A DNA stretch of 48,365 bases from Methylobacter sp. (GTDB lineage Bacteria > Pseudomonadota > Gammaproteobacteria > Methylococcales > Methylomonadaceae), in the NCBI GenBank assembly GCA_004299305.1, contig SCPZ01000040.1, positions 1 through 48,365 on the forward strand. Reading direction: 5' to 3'. The notes below the pieces were generated by a model. That model was not told the origin of the DNA. It did no database searches and saw only the letters and a list, made by a program, of their open reading frames with translations. Shown here piece by piece: positions 1 to 10,036 of this stretch (positions are counted from its first letter, which is position 1; every line of letters starts with the position of its first letter). Made by a program: the position numbers and the translations under genes.

Positions 1-69
1 AAATATACCCAAATGGCGCAGGATTTTTGTTCGTCTGCAACGACTGCATGGATGCAGGAGGTAGAGCAC

Positions 70-92
70 CAACAGTAGGCGCTTTAGGCGAC
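70..92 (-). repeat. Short GTAGGCGC...AGGCGAC module, copy 1
   Basis: This 23-base stretch matches, on one strand or the other, similar modules at 19110-19134, 20925-20948 and 29731-29755. On the minus strand it follows a GTC trinucleotide, as the other copies do. It belongs to the subtype with a TTTA centre and CAACAG end, shared with the copy at 20925. The surrounding 1-213 region holds no convincing gene. Confidence 0.6.
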
Positions 93-111
93 GCATGGAG
101 CAGTTGCCGAG

Positions 112-142
112 GCGTAAAAAATGGGCGCATAGCGAGCTATGC
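112..142 (-). terminator. Possible terminator after the archease operon
   Basis: A perfect 7-bp inverted repeat (GCATAGC / GCTATGC, 2-base loop) lies at 127-142. Read on the minus strand it is followed within five bases by a run of six T. It sits about 70 bases downstream of the archease stop. The stem is short, and the stretch may also be part of a dispersed repeat, so this is only a candidate. Confidence 0.35.
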
Positions 143-213
143 AACCATTTTTGCAACGCAGGAGACGGGCAAAAAGACCAGTCAGTTGGGTATGTTTTTC
201 GCAGGAAATCGCC

Positions 214-651
214 TTAAACATCGACAACACATTGAGCAACCCACAGGCCGTCAACTTGCTGATAGACGCGCAATTCGGTAAAAGTAGCGCCTTTAATTTC
301 GACGGCGGGTTGGTGTTTTTGCCGGTCAACGGCTTCACCAAAGGCGGTCGCCGATAATTCGCCATTAGCAATAATGACTTGGTAACGCTTGAACAATAAA
401 CCGTGTACGGCCATTTCGTAAATCAATTCATTGATCCAGCTTACCAGCAGCAGCTCGCTATCGGGTGCTACACACTGTATGGCGACGGCTAAGGAATCCG
501 AAACCAGGCCGGGATCGGTAACCACGGCGGTCATTGCGATAGCGGCTTGTTCGAACGCTTGCTCAAGCGTGGTGGCAATGCCGCGTATGCCGATGTCCGC
601 TTCGTGTTCGAAATGTTCCCAGCGGGGGGGCGCTATCGATTTGCTGTCCAT
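214..651 (-). CDS. Archease family protein
   Basis: This 145-residue protein has the size and motifs of archease (MTH1598/TM1083 family). The N-terminal HEADIGIRG signature contains the conserved metal-binding acidic residue, a central [15 protein letters not shown] helix follows, and the C-terminal strand ends in VVDV. Archease activates the RNA ligase RtcB by promoting guanylylation and is usually encoded beside rtcB. No rtcB is visible here, although the gene is close to the window edge and rtcB could lie beyond base 1. The ATG at 651 is only 7 bases after the stop of the upstream glutaredoxin-CcdA gene, so the two are probably co-transcribed. The family call is confident; a role in tRNA or RNA repair is inferred from the family. 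Confidence 0.88.
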   Translation of the reverse strand: MDSKSIAPPRWEHFEHEADIGIRGIATTLEQAFEQAAIAMTAVVTDPGLVSDSLAVAIQCVAPDSELLLVSWINELIYEMAVHGLLFKRYQVIIANGELSATAFGEAVDRQKHQPAVEIKGATFTELRVYQQVDGLWVAQCVVDV

Positions 652-658
652 TTTATAG

Positions 659-1864
659 TTATACAGGTTTCAACAATAAATAGGCGCCGATTCCAATCAT
701 CACCAAGCCGCTGATTAATTTGAGCCAGCGGCCTTCTTTTTCCTGAAGCCGTCGTTGACTCAGCGTGATGACACCAACGGCTAAAATAATAAGGTCATCG
801 AACATATAAGCCAGATTGTACAGCAGCAAATAACCGTAATAGCTCATGGTGTCCAGCTGTTTCAAGGTCAGGATTCGCGTGTACAGCGCGGGAAAACCCG
901 AGGTACACATGAATTCGACAATCTGCACCAAAATAGCCAACACTATCGCCCCGATCAGCGCGCCGATAAGATTTTGCGCCTGGAGAATTTTCCGAATCCG
1001 GGCATAAATACCAGGCTTGGCGGCATCTGGAATCGATAATGACACGCCCCGTCCATAAAATAAAAAATCCTTCAGATGAATCATACCGGCCAGCAAGGCA
1101 ATGGCTGCAATGCCGATTTCCGAGAGACGGGAAAGCCCGATCAACAGGAACAGGTTGAGCCAGGCGGCCATGAAAATAAAATAAACCAAGCCTTCAATAG
1201 CGACGAATGTGCCGGCAACGATGAACATCCGCATCCGGTCATTCATCGGCGCGAGCAACGAGATCATCAGTATTAATACCCATAGAGAACAAGGATTGAA
1301 ACCGTCCAAAAGTCCCATTGCCAGCGTGAACAGGGGTAAACCGATCTTATCCAGCGACAGTTTGTGGCCGAGAAAGTCGAGGTTTTGCGTCGAATTATCC
1401 GTCGGGGCCTCGCAGGACAAGGACTCTTTTATTTCGCAACTGCTAGAAGTATCCTGGTTCTTGGGTATTTGGTTTTTAGTAAGTGCGTTACGGATAAGCT
1501 GATCGGTGTTGGTTTCCTTTGAATAACCGATGATTAATTGCCCGCCCAGCCAAAAAGCGGGCACTCTTACGGCGTTTATGCCCTGATTTTTGGCGAGCAG
1601 TTGTAAGCGTTCCAGCGCGGTGGATTCCTGAATGACTTCATGGATAATGATATTCAACGTTGGTTGTTCGCGTTTGAGTGTTTGCAAAAACGTTTCCGCA
1701 TCAGCGCAGTGTGGGCAACCATTGCGCACGAAAATTTCAATGTCGGAAGGTCCTGCAACAGGGGCATTGGTTGGTGTCGGCGAAGAGCCGGTTATTTCGG
1801 CGAATGCGATTGGGCTCAAGGCAAATGTTGATAGCCATAGGAAAACCAAAAACCATTGGGTCAT
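659..1864 (-). CDS. Glutaredoxin-like domain fused to CcdA/DsbD-type membrane domain
   Basis: This is a probable membrane thiol-disulfide protein of 401 residues. A signal peptide ([22 protein letters not shown]) leads to a thioredoxin-fold domain at about residues 40-120 with a CPHC motif (C50, C53). From about residue 170 there is a polytopic membrane domain with one Cys in [10 protein letters not shown] (C192) and one in EFMCTSGFP (C320). This two-cysteine arrangement is expected for CcdA/DsbD electron carriers. It probably moves reducing power across the inner membrane to the exported domain. I chose the ATG at 1864: a TTG extension to 1903 would begin inside a dispersed repeat and would bury the signal peptide. 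The gene is 7 bases upstream of archease. Substrates are unknown; cytochrome c maturation or copper-protein thiols are possible. Confidence 0.85.
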   Translation of the reverse strand: MTQWFLVFLWLSTFALSPIAFAEITGSSPTPTNAPVAGPSDIEIFVRNGCPHCADAETFLQTLKREQPTLNIIIHEVIQESTALERLQLLAKNQGINAVRVPAFWLGGQLIIGYSKETNTDQLIRNALTKNQIPKNQDTSSSCEIKESLSCEAPTDNSTQNLDFLGHKLSLDKIGLPLFTLAMGLLDGFNPCSLWVLILMISLLAPMNDRMRMFIVAGTFVAIEGLVYFIFMAAWLNLFLLIGLSRLSEIGIAAIALLAGMIHLKDFLFYGRGVSLSIPDAAKPGIYARIRKILQAQNLIGALIGAIVLAILVQIVEFMCTSGFPALYTRILTLKQLDTMSYYGYLLLYNLAYMFDDLIILAVGVITLSQRRLQEKEGRWLKLISGLVMIGIGAYLLLKPV

Positions 1865-1892
1865 AAACAATTTAGCTGTCGTTTTCAAGGGG

Positions 1893-2040
1893 GCTGATTC
1901 CAAAAAATGTTATTTATTTTTACCATGAAGAGCATGAAGGACTTGAAGATATTACTGTATTGACTTCATGCGTGATATTAAGACGATTCATAAAACACTC
2001 AATTCTCTTCCCTTCATTATCTTCATGTCCTTCATGGTAA
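1893..2040 (+). repeat. MITE-like repeat A, copy 1 (121-bp core plus flank)
   Basis: The core at 1920-2040 starts TTACCATGAAG and ends CTTCATGGTAA, so its ends are inverted repeats, extended imperfectly to about 20 bases by 'ATGAAG' and 'CTTCATG' runs. A near-identical copy lies at 19193-19340 in the opposite orientation. The match extends about 27 bases past one end (GGCTGATTCCAAAAAATG). There is no reading frame of note inside. It looks like a non-autonomous palindromic element. Confidence 0.85.
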
Positions 2041-2048
2041 TAAAAAAT

Positions 2049-2213
2049 GTAACTACTCACACCTTATTAAATCGCAAAGCCGACTTTGAATTGTCCAAAG
2101 CCAGCTTTGGACTCCAGAAAGCATGGTCAAAGCTGGCTTTGAACCTTATCGTTCTAAACTGCATGTTTTATGACGCTCGAAATTCGGTGTCTACCAAGGT
2201 GGTGAGTAGTTAC
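2049..2213 (+). repeat. GTAACTACTCA-ended element, copy 1
   Basis: The stretch begins GTAACTACTCAC and ends in its reverse complement GTGAGTAGTTAC, giving 165 bases with matching inverted ends. The interior holds alternating 'CAAAGCCAGCTTTGGAC' and 'CAAAGCTGGCTTTGAAC' palindromes. The same interior occurs inverted at 31643-31766. Together with repeat A it fills the 367-base gap between the CcdA-like gene and proS; nothing else is seen in that gap. Confidence 0.75.
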
Positions 2214-2231
2214 TATTTTTTGTGAGTTACC

Positions 2232-3941
2232 TTAACTCAACTTCGCCTTTAAAAAGTCAATAATATCCGCAAATGGGATTTCCTCGTTCGCCTCAGCCGT
2301 TCTGGCCTTGTATTCGACCGTGCCGGCATCCAGGCCGCGGTCGCCTACCACGATACAATGCGGAATGCCGATCAGTTCCATATCGGAAAACATAAACCCG
2401 GCGCGGACTTTCCTGTCATCGAACAACACGTCGATTCCGGCAGCCAGCAAGTCCTGATACAACTGCTCCGCAGCCACTTTCAGGCGTTCGGATTTGTGCA
2501 TGTTCATCGGGCACAGCGCGACTTGGAACGGCGCAAGGTTAGTCGGCCAGATGATGCCTTTAGCGTCGTGGTTCTGTTCAATCGCGGCGGCGACCACGCG
2601 GGAAATGCCGATGCCGTAACAGCCCATGGTCATGATCTGGTTTTTACCGTCTTCATTGCTGACCCCGGCGTTCATCGCTTCGCTGTATTTGGTGCCCAGC
2701 TGGAAAATATGGCCGACTTCAATGCCGCGAGCCAGCGTGATTGTGCCTTTGCCATCCGGGCTGGGGTCGCCTTCAACGACCATGCGCAGGTCGGCAACAT
2801 GGTCAGGGACCGGCAAATCGCGTTCCCAATTGACGCCTTTATAATGCTTGTCGTCCTGGTTTGCGCCGCAAACAAAATCGGACATCAAGGTTACGCTACG
2901 GTCGGCAATGATCTTGATGTTTAAGCCTATAGGGCCGATAGAACCCGGTTTGCAGTTGCAGGCGCCAAGGACTTGCTCGTCGCTGGCGAATTCAAGCGGG
3001 GAGGCGATGCCGTCGATTTTTATCGCTTTAATATCGTTCAGGTTATGGTCGCCCCTTAACAGCAGCGCAACCAGGGTGTCTTCTTCGCCTTTAACAATCA
3101 GGGTTTTAAGACATTGCGTGGCGGGGATGTTTAAAAATCCGCAAACCTCATCAATACTGTGTTGGTTGGGCGTATCGACCCGCGTCATTGCTTCGGTAGC
3201 CGCACCGCGTGAGCCGGTAGGCGCCACCGCTTCGGCTTTTTCAACGTTAGCGGCGTATTCGCTGTCGGTTGAGAATGCAATCGCATCTTCGCCGGAATCG
3301 GCCAGTACATGAAACTCATGCGATACCGCGCCGCCGATAGAACCGGAGTCGGCGACTACCGCGCGGAATTTCAAGCCCAAGTGATTGAAAATATTGGTAT
3401 AGGCCTGATGCATCGCCTCGTAGGTGTGCTGCAAGGATTCATGATCCAAGTGAAATGAGTAGGCGTCTTTCATGATGAATTCGCGCGAACGCATCACGCC
3501 GAAACGGGGACGGATTTCATCGCGGAATTTGGATTGAATCTGGTAATAAGTGATGGGCAGTTGCTTGTAGCTTTTGATTTCGTTGCGCGCCAGGTCGGTA
3601 ATGATTTCTTCGTGCGTGGGGCCGAGGCAAAAATCGCGGTCATGGCGGTCTTTTAAGCGCGCCAGTTCCGGGCCGTATTGTTCCCAGCGGCCGGTTTCCT
3701 GCCACAGTTCGGCGGGTTGCAGGCCGGGCATCAACACTTCCAGCGCGCCGGTTTTTTCCATTTCTGCGCGGGTGATTTTTTCGACCTTGCGCATGACCCG
3801 CAGTCCCAGGGGCAACCAAGTGTAGAGACCGGCGGCCAGTTTGCGGATCAGCCCGGCGCGGATCATCAGTTGATGGCTGGCTATTTCGGCATCAGCCGGC
3901 GTTTCTTTAACGGTATTGAGCGGGAATTGAGTAGTACGCAT
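2232..3941 (-). CDS. proS: Prolyl-tRNA synthetase
   Basis: This 569-residue class II aminoacyl-tRNA synthetase of the bacterial (long) type charges tRNA-Pro with proline in the cytoplasm. The N-terminal part contains LGPTHEE (about residues 106-112) and motif 2 with [17 protein letters not shown] (139-155). A YbaK-like cis-editing insertion (INS) follows at about 225-390. Motif 3 is [10 protein letters not shown], with a C-terminal anticodon-binding domain at about 470-569. The length is normal for the family. The ATG at 3941 fits the canonical [10 protein letters not shown] start, although no strong ribosome binding site precedes it. The gene is isolated: repeats lie downstream and a divergent sensory operon lies upstream. 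Confidence 0.98.
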   Translation of the reverse strand: MRTTQFPLNTVKETPADAEIASHQLMIRAGLIRKLAAGLYTWLPLGLRVMRKVEKITRAEMEKTGALEVLMPGLQPAELWQETGRWEQYGPELARLKDRHDRDFCLGPTHEEIITDLARNEIKSYKQLPITYYQIQSKFRDEIRPRFGVMRSREFIMKDAYSFHLDHESLQHTYEAMHQAYTNIFNHLGLKFRAVVADSGSIGGAVSHEFHVLADSGEDAIAFSTDSEYAANVEKAEAVAPTGSRGAATEAMTRVDTPNQHSIDEVCGFLNIPATQCLKTLIVKGEEDTLVALLLRGDHNLNDIKAIKIDGIASPLEFASDEQVLGACNCKPGSIGPIGLNIKIIADRSVTLMSDFVCGANQDDKHYKGVNWERDLPVPDHVADLRMVVEGDPSPDGKGTITLARGIEVGHIFQLGTKYSEAMNAGVSNEDGKNQIMTMGCYGIGISRVVAAAIEQNHDAKGIIWPTNLAPFQVALCPMNMHKSERLKVAAEQLYQDLLAAGIDVLFDDRKVRAGFMFSDMELIGIPHCIVVGDRGLDAGTVEYKARTAEANEEIPFADIIDFLKAKLS

Positions 3942-4126
3942 TATATTTTAAGGAGCTGAACAATGAAAAACGGCTATTTTACAGATTTAATGCCGGTTTA
4001 GTCATTCGTTATCACAATCAATTTAGATTACGGATGTGTTGCTGGGATTTATTCCGGGGAGCTATTTAATAATGGTATGCAAAGCAGTCCAATACTTTGT
4101 ATCATCAAGCTGTACCATCTATTTGC

Positions 4127-4131
4127 AGGAG
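4127..4131 (+). promoter_or_regulatory. Ribosome binding site that fixes the PhnD-like start
   Basis: AGGAG lies 8 bases before the ATG at 4140. The in-frame ATG further upstream at 4077 has no such site and would put a hydrophobic, unrelated 21-residue stretch before the signal peptide. The downstream start is therefore preferred. Confidence 0.7.
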
Positions 4132-4139
4132 TAGACATC

Positions 4140-5057
4140 ATGTTTAACACCTTTCCAAACGCTATGAACAGGTGGGTAATATTTACCATCATACTGCTGA
4201 CCAGCGCTTATGCTAACGCAGAAGAAAGCCTTTACCAGCCCACTTATAGCCCCCAACTTCCCTCAATAACAGAGTACGTGGTCGGCATTCATCCTTTGCA
4301 CAATCCGCAGAAATTGATGGAAGTGTACGGGCCGATTGTGGACTACATGAACAGCAATATCCCGGAAGTCCACTTCAAATTGGAGGCCTCACGTAACTAC
4401 GAGGAATTCGAGAAGAAGCTCTACGCCGGGCGTTTCGCTTTCGCCATGCCCAATCCTTATCAAACGATACAGTCGCTCAAACACGGCTACCGTATCTTCG
4501 GCAAAATGGGCGACGACGATGTGTTCCGCGGCATCATACTGATACGCAAGGATAGCGGTATCCGTGAAGTGACCGACCTCAAGGGTAAGGCAGTGTCCTA
4601 TCCTGCGTTGACAGCAGTGGCGGCGACCATGATGCCGCAATACTACCTGCATACCCACGGCATCAATGTTAATCTTGACATCGAGAACCACTATGTCGGG
4701 TCGCAGGAGTCCTCGATCATGAACGTATTGCGCGGTCGTGTAGCTGCCGGAGCCACGTGGCCGGTGCCTTGGAAGAAATTTTTAGTCGAACACCCCGATA
4801 TGGCGAGCGAGCTGGAAGTGAAATGGGAAACCGAGCCCTTGCTAAACAATGGCTGGGTTGTTCAAAAGGATATTCCCGCGCCTATTGCCGACAAGTTTGC
4901 CCGCTTGCTGTTTAGTTTGCAGGACAGCGAGCAGGGCAAAAAAATGCTGGAGCAGTTGCCGATTTCCCGTTTCGAGCCGGCGACCGATGAAACTTATCGT
5001 CCTGTACGTGATTTTTTGGAAAAATTTTCTAAAACGGTTCGTAAGGTCGACTATTGA
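4140..5057 (+). CDS. PhnD-like periplasmic substrate-binding protein
   Basis: This 305-residue exported protein carries a signal peptide (MNRWVIFTIILLTSAYANA). It resembles the phosphate/phosphite/phosphonate ABC-type binding proteins (PhnD family). Supporting features are the early VVGIHPLHNPQKLMEVYGPIVDYMN block, the KLEASRNYEEFEKKLYAGRFAFAMPNPYQ block and the DLKGKAVSYP block that follows. No ABC permease or ATPase genes are near. Instead the stop codon overlaps the start of a hybrid histidine kinase. It is therefore probably a ligand-binding partner of that kinase's periplasmic domain rather than a transport component. The ligand is unknown; phosphonate-like binding is only a family-level guess. 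Confidence 0.8.
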   Translation: MFNTFPNAMNRWVIFTIILLTSAYANAEESLYQPTYSPQLPSITEYVVGIHPLHNPQKLMEVYGPIVDYMNSNIPEVHFKLEASRNYEEFEKKLYAGRFAFAMPNPYQTIQSLKHGYRIFGKMGDDDVFRGIILIRKDSGIREVTDLKGKAVSYPALTAVAATMMPQYYLHTHGINVNLDIENHYVGSQESSIMNVLRGRVAAGATWPVPWKKFLVEHPDMASELEVKWETEPLLNNGWVVQKDIPAPIADKFARLLFSLQDSEQGKKMLEQLPISRFEPATDETYRPVRDFLEKFSKTVRKVDY

Positions 5058-7687
5058 GCTGGATGATCTCAATGAATACAATCCGACATTTGCTTGGCCG
5101 ACTGAGCCGGATATGGAGTCGGTCCATTCGCAGTCAGTTAGCGTGGTCATTTTCCCTCGTTACCTTAGTTATCATTCTTGGAACGGGTTATCTGCTGTTC
5201 TCGTTCCAGCGGAGTTTTCTTTACACTCAAGGCGTCAGGCACGCACTTGAGCTGGTGCAGTCCGTTTCCTTTAGCAGTGCGTCTTGGGTCCTGGCGGACG
5301 ATTTAGCTGGCTTGCAGGAGGTGCTGCAAGGCGCTTCGGAAGCCACTGACCTCAAATTTGTCGTGGTGCTTTCGCCGCAGGGCGAAGTATTGGCGTCCAC
5401 CAAGCCGGAGTATGTCGGCCAGTTTTTTAGCGATGCGGTTAGCCAAGGTTTGCTGAAATCGCAGCCGGATCGGAAAATTCTGCTGGATGAATCCAACCTG
5501 ATCGATGTTGCGGTGCCGATCAAGGCCGGCAATCGCTTTATCGGCTGGGTGCGGGGCGAATTGACGCGAGACACGGCGAACGCTAATTTGCGTGAGATTG
5601 CCGTTGATATACTCGGCATCGCTGTTGTTTTGGTGTTGGTGATTGGCATCATTGCCAGATGGTTGGCGCGTAGGCTGACCAATGGCTTAGATCGCTTGGT
5701 GGGCGTTGCCGTCGATGCGGAACATGGCAGGACATTCCAGCGTGAGGATATTGGCCGTATCGATGAGATCGGCGTGCTTGCACGGCATTTGTACCAGATG
5801 CTGGATGTGATCGAGGCAGGGAAAAAAGCCCAGTTCGAAAGCGAGGCTCGTTTGCGTAAGTTGGTGAAAATCATGCCGATTCCGCTGGCCTATGTCTCAC
5901 AAGAGGGGGTAATCCAGTACCTTAATGATCGATTTGTACAAGTGTTCGGCTACACGCCGCAGGATATTCCGAGCATTGATAAATGGTGGCAGCTTGCCTA
6001 TCCCAACGCGGCCTATCGCCGCTGGGTCATCACGACCTGGAATGCCGCAGTCCAGGCGGCCGCAGGGTCAGGGCAAGACATTCACCCGATCGAATACAGG
6101 GTGGCTTGTAAAAATGGCGATGTTCGCGTTATGGAAATCTCCGGCGTCACGCTTGGCGATGATTTGTTGGCGACTTTTATCGATCTCACCACTCGAAAAC
6201 AGGCCGAGACTGAACTTAAGCAGTACCGTGATCATCTCGAACAACTGGTTAAAGAACGTACTGCCGCCTTATCGATAGCCAAGGAAGCCGCCGAAGCCGC
6301 CAATATCGCCAAAAGCACCTTTATAGCGACCATGAGTCATGAATTGCGCACCCCGTTAAATGCGGTTTTGGGCTTTTCCGAGTTAATGAGCCGGGATGAA
6401 GCCGCCACTGACGCCCAGAAAGAGACGCTCAGTATTATCAATCGTAGCGGTGCGCATTTGCTCAGGATGATTAACGATGTGCTGGATATTTCCAAAATTG
6501 AAGCCGGTCGCCTTGAATTGGATATTCAGCCTATCGATTTGATCGCGCTGCTACGCGACATTGGCGACATGATAGGCGCTCGCGCGGCGACCAAGCAGTT
6601 AAGTTTTTGCTTGGAAATAGCGCCCGAACTGCCTCAATATGTTAAAGCGGACGGTGGAAAATTGCGGCAGGTTTTGATTAACTTGCTGGGCAATGCGGTC
6701 AAGTTTACTCAGCAAGGCGGAGTCACATTACGCGCCGATACACAGCCATTGCCGATTGCCTCTACGATGCTGAGCATTGAGGTTGCCGATAGCGGAGTGG
6801 GTATACCTACAGATAAACAAGATGAGCTGTTTAAACCGTTCGTGCAATTGATACAGGAAAATTCAAGCGTGAAAGGCACGGGCTTAGGCTTAGCTATTTC
6901 CAAATCGTTGGTAGAGCTGATGGGGGGGCATATCGGCGTCACCAGTTTGTTAGGCGAGGGATCGACGTTTAAGGTCGAGTTGCCGGTATCTATAGCCGAC
7001 GCAGAGGATATTGCGGTTGAGGAAGAGTACCGTCCGGTTAAAAATATTGCCCCTGACCAACCATCCTGGCGCTTATTAATCGTCGATGACAGTTCCGACA
7101 ACCGCTTGCTGCTGGTCTCCTTGCTAACGGAAGTCGGTTTTCAGGTGCGGGAGGCGGAAAACGGCCAGGAAGCCATTAACGCGTTTGAGCAATGGCAACC
7201 GCATTTGATTTGGATGGATATGCGTATGCCGGTGATGGACGGTTATGAAGCCACCGCAAAAATCCGGCAACTGGAAGGCGGTCATGACGTTAAAATCATT
7301 GCCCTGACCGCCAGCGCTTTTATAGAACAGCACACCAGCATCATCAATGCGGGGTGCGATGCGGTGCTGCACAAGCCTTTTCATGCGCCGGAAATTTTTG
7401 CTGTATTGACAAAATACTTGGGCATTAAGTTTATTTATCGGGATAAACCGGCTCCCGTGCCATCGCCTATTATGGAAACAATGGTTGAAATGCTGGCTAA
7501 GCTAGCCCCGGAATTACGGCAGCAACTGCGTGAAGCCGCCCTGAGCCTGGATACCGACGAAACCGATATTATTATCGCCAAAATTCGCTTAATTGCCCCT
7601 GGTGTTGCCGATGGTTTGCAAGAGCTGTCCCAGCAGTATCAATTTGACCGTATTATCCAGATTGCCGAGGCTGCGGATGACTACTAA
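5054..7687 (+). CDS. Hybrid histidine kinase, periplasmic sensor-HAMP-PAS-HisKA-HATPase-REC
   Basis: This membrane sensor kinase has about 877 residues. The order is TM1 (about 30-50), a periplasmic domain of about 130 residues, TM2 (about 183-203), HAMP (203-256), PAS (268-385) and a short coiled coil. These are followed by HisKA with phospho-acceptor H429 ([10 protein letters not shown]), an HATPase domain with NLLGNAVKF and [10 protein letters not shown], and a receiver with D722 ([13 protein letters not shown]). A helical tail of about 65 residues ends the protein. The TTG at 5054 overlaps the upstream stop codon and has AAGG 7 bases before it; ATG codons at 5063 and 5072 are alternatives. 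Coupling to the PhnD-like gene implies the pair detects a periplasmic ligand. The kinase-receiver half is almost the same as in the next gene and in the one at 16673. Confidence 0.93.
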   Translation: MSWMISMNTIRHLLGRLSRIWSRSIRSQLAWSFSLVTLVIILGTGYLLFSFQRSFLYTQGVRHALELVQSVSFSSASWVLADDLAGLQEVLQGASEATDLKFVVVLSPQGEVLASTKPEYVGQFFSDAVSQGLLKSQPDRKILLDESNLIDVAVPIKAGNRFIGWVRGELTRDTANANLREIAVDILGIAVVLVLVIGIIARWLARRLTNGLDRLVGVAVDAEHGRTFQREDIGRIDEIGVLARHLYQMLDVIEAGKKAQFESEARLRKLVKIMPIPLAYVSQEGVIQYLNDRFVQVFGYTPQDIPSIDKWWQLAYPNAAYRRWVITTWNAAVQAAAGSGQDIHPIEYRVACKNGDVRVMEISGVTLGDDLLATFIDLTTRKQAETELKQYRDHLEQLVKERTAALSIAKEAAEAANIAKSTFIATMSHELRTPLNAVLGFSELMSRDEAATDAQKETLSIINRSGAHLLRMINDVLDISKIEAGRLELDIQPIDLIALLRDIGDMIGARAATKQLSFCLEIAPELPQYVKADGGKLRQVLINLLGNAVKFTQQGGVTLRADTQPLPIASTMLSIEVADSGVGIPTDKQDELFKPFVQLIQENSSVKGTGLGLAISKSLVELMGGHIGVTSLLGEGSTFKVELPVSIADAEDIAVEEEYRPVKNIAPDQPSWRLLIVDDSSDNRLLLVSLLTEVGFQVREAENGQEAINAFEQWQPHLIWMDMRMPVMDGYEATAKIRQLEGGHDVKIIALTASAFIEQHTSIINAGCDAVLHKPFHAPEIFAVLTKYLGIKFIYRDKPAPVPSPIMETMVEMLAKLAPELRQQLREAALSLDTDETDIIIAKIRLIAPGVADGLQELSQQYQFDRIIQIAEAADDY

Positions 7688-7714
7688 AACGGAGAAATCC
7701 AAGGGGCGGCGGCA

Positions 7715-9958
7715 ATGCCGACATTGATGAAATTTTTCCGGCTTCCTAGATTTAGTATTCAGCTGCGCAAATACATTTTTATCTTTATAGTGTGGTGCGG
7801 ACTGATTGCCGTATCGCTGCTTTGGAATATCAGTCAAGTCCATGAAAATACGCTGTTGACTGCCGCAGCTGCGGCGCGCGCCAGTTTGAACAAAGACATT
7901 ATCTTTCGCAAATGGGCGACTTCCCACGGTGGTGTTTATGTGCCGCCCACCAAAATTACCCCGCCTAATCCTTATCTTAAACTACCCGAACGCGATGTAG
8001 TCACTACCACGGGCAAAGCGTTGACCTTAATGAACCCGGCCTACATATTACGTGAATTGCAAAGCAACTTCGGCGATGAATACGGCAATCGCAGTCACTT
8101 GACCAGTTTAAAGCCGCTTAATCCCCACAACGCCCCCGATGGCTGGGAAACTAAAGCCTTACAGGGGTTCGAGCGGGGCGGGAAAGAGTTAATGGAAGTG
8201 CAACGGATAGAGGGACAGTCCTATTTGAGATTGATGCAGCCTTTCACCGTTGAGCAAGGCTGCCTGAAATGCCATGCAGATCAAGGCTACAAGGTCGGCG
8301 ATATTCGCGGCGGTATCAGCACGGCTATCTTTTTAAGCAGTTATCTGCAGCAAGAACAAAAACAAGGCACTGAATTAGCCTTGTCCCATAGCCTAATCTG
8401 GCTAATCGGTTTAATCGGGCAAGGTTTGTCTTATCGGCGCGAGTACCGCTTAAATGACAAGCGTAAACAGGCCGAAACGGAACTCAAGCGGCACCGAGAT
8501 CATTTGGAACAACTGGTCGAAGAACGCACGGCAGCCCTATCGATAGCCAAGGATGCTGCCGAGGCCGCCAATATCGCCAAAAGCACTTTTATAGCGACCA
8601 TGAGTCATGAGTTGCGCACGCCGTTAAATGCGATTTTGGGTTTTTCCGAACTGATGAGCCGGGATGTCACTGTGACTGCCGCCCAAAAAGAGACGCTTAG
8701 CATCATCAATCGCAGCGGTGCGCATTTGCTTGGCATGATTAACGATGTGTTGGATATTTCCAAAATTGAGGCCGGTCGTCTTGAACTGGATATTCAGGCT
8801 TTCGATTTGGTCAATCTGCTACAGGACATTGGCGCCATGATTAATGTTCGCGCAGCCGGTAAGCAGTTAAATTTCAGCTTGGAAATAGCCCCGGATATAG
8901 CGCAGTACATTAAGGCGGATAGCGGAAAATTACGGCAGGTGCTGATCAATCTGTTGGGCAATGCGATAAAGTTCACTCAGCAGGGCGAGGTTATATTGCG
9001 CGCCCATACCCAGCCTTTGTCCACTGTCGCTATGATAATGCTGAGCATCGAAATAGCCGATACCGGGCTTGGTATAGCCGAAGACAAACAGGGAGAGTTA
9101 TTCAAGCCTTTCGTGCAATTGGTACAGGAAAGTTCAGACTCGAAAGGCACGGGCTTAGGCTTAGCCATTTCCAAAGCATTAATAGAGCGTATGGGCGGCT
9201 GTATCAGCGTCACCAGTATTTTTGGGCTAGGGTCGACATTTAAGATTGAATTACCGGTCGCTATCGCGAGCATTGATAATATTGCTGTTGAAGAAGAGTG
9301 GCATCCGGTTAAATGCATTGCACCCGGTCAGCCGCCCTGGCGGCTATTAGTCGTCGATGACAATGCCGACAATCGCTTATTACTCGTTACTATCCTGGCG
9401 GAAGTCGGTTTTCAAGTGCGCGAGGCGGAAAACGGCCAACAAGCCATTAGAGCGTTTAAGCAATGGCAACCGCATCTCATCTGGATGGATATGCGAATGC
9501 CGGTGATGGACGGTTATGAGGCCACCGAAAAGATCCGGCAACTGGAAGGCGGTGATGCGGTTAAGATTATCGCCCTGACCGCCAGCGCTTTTAGGGAACA
9601 ACATGGCCGTATCATCAATGTAGGTTGCGATGCGGTGCTGCACAAGCCTTTTCATATCCCGGAAATTTTTGCCGCACTGACAAAACATCTGCCGGTTGAA
9701 TTTGTTTTTTTGGATACGCCTGTTTTACTGTCGCCCCCGATCCGGGAGACCACGGTTGAAATGCTGGCTAAGTTGCCGGCAGCGTTACGGCAACAGCTGC
9801 ACGAGGCCGCTCTTAATCTGGATACCGAAGAAACTGACGCGATTATCGCCAACATTCGAGCACTGGATCCCGAGATTGGAGAGGGTTTGCAGGAGCTGGC
9901 CGGGCAGTATCAATTTGAGCGGATTATTCAGCTTACCGAGGCGGCGGATAGTCACTAA
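7715..9958 (+). CDS. Hybrid histidine kinase with c-heme Tll0287/DUF3365-like sensor domain
   Basis: This 747-residue kinase has one TM near residues 20-40, then an extracytoplasmic domain at about 45-225 ending in GCLKCHADQGYKVGDIRGG. The CLKCH motif (C183, C186, H187) is a covalent heme c attachment site, and the surroundings resemble Tll0287-like (DUF3365) heme sensors. A second TM (about 226-242) leads to a coiled coil, HisKA with H298, HATPase, REC with D592 and the same C-terminal tail as its neighbours. Redox or gas sensing is the likely role, inferred from the heme. A clear AAGGGG ribosome binding site lies 8 bases before the ATG, 27 bases after the previous kinase, so the two are in one operon. 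Confidence 0.93.
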   Translation: MPTLMKFFRLPRFSIQLRKYIFIFIVWCGLIAVSLLWNISQVHENTLLTAAAAARASLNKDIIFRKWATSHGGVYVPPTKITPPNPYLKLPERDVVTTTGKALTLMNPAYILRELQSNFGDEYGNRSHLTSLKPLNPHNAPDGWETKALQGFERGGKELMEVQRIEGQSYLRLMQPFTVEQGCLKCHADQGYKVGDIRGGISTAIFLSSYLQQEQKQGTELALSHSLIWLIGLIGQGLSYRREYRLNDKRKQAETELKRHRDHLEQLVEERTAALSIAKDAAEAANIAKSTFIATMSHELRTPLNAILGFSELMSRDVTVTAAQKETLSIINRSGAHLLGMINDVLDISKIEAGRLELDIQAFDLVNLLQDIGAMINVRAAGKQLNFSLEIAPDIAQYIKADSGKLRQVLINLLGNAIKFTQQGEVILRAHTQPLSTVAMIMLSIEIADTGLGIAEDKQGELFKPFVQLVQESSDSKGTGLGLAISKALIERMGGCISVTSIFGLGSTFKIELPVAIASIDNIAVEEEWHPVKCIAPGQPPWRLLVVDDNADNRLLLVTILAEVGFQVREAENGQQAIRAFKQWQPHLIWMDMRMPVMDGYEATEKIRQLEGGDAVKIIALTASAFREQHGRIINVGCDAVLHKPFHIPEIFAALTKHLPVEFVFLDTPVLLSPPIRETTVEMLAKLPAALRQQLHEAALNLDTEETDAIIANIRALDPEIGEGLQELAGQYQFERIIQLTEAADSH

Positions 9959-10036
9959 ACGATAGTACCGCTACGTTTCCAAGATTTTTAGCGGCGGCGA
10001 AATCTAAAGGGTAGTGACAATGTTAAATTGTTGGGC

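Noticed and set aside
1865-1903. TTG extension of the glutaredoxin-CcdA gene
   Set aside because: It begins in the flank of repeat A and would hide a good signal peptide; the ATG at 1864 is preferred.
3963-4001. A 12-codon frame (MKNGYFTDLMPV) with AGGAG just before it
   Set aside because: It is far from the next gene, encodes no telling residue run and has no attenuator after it; probably chance.
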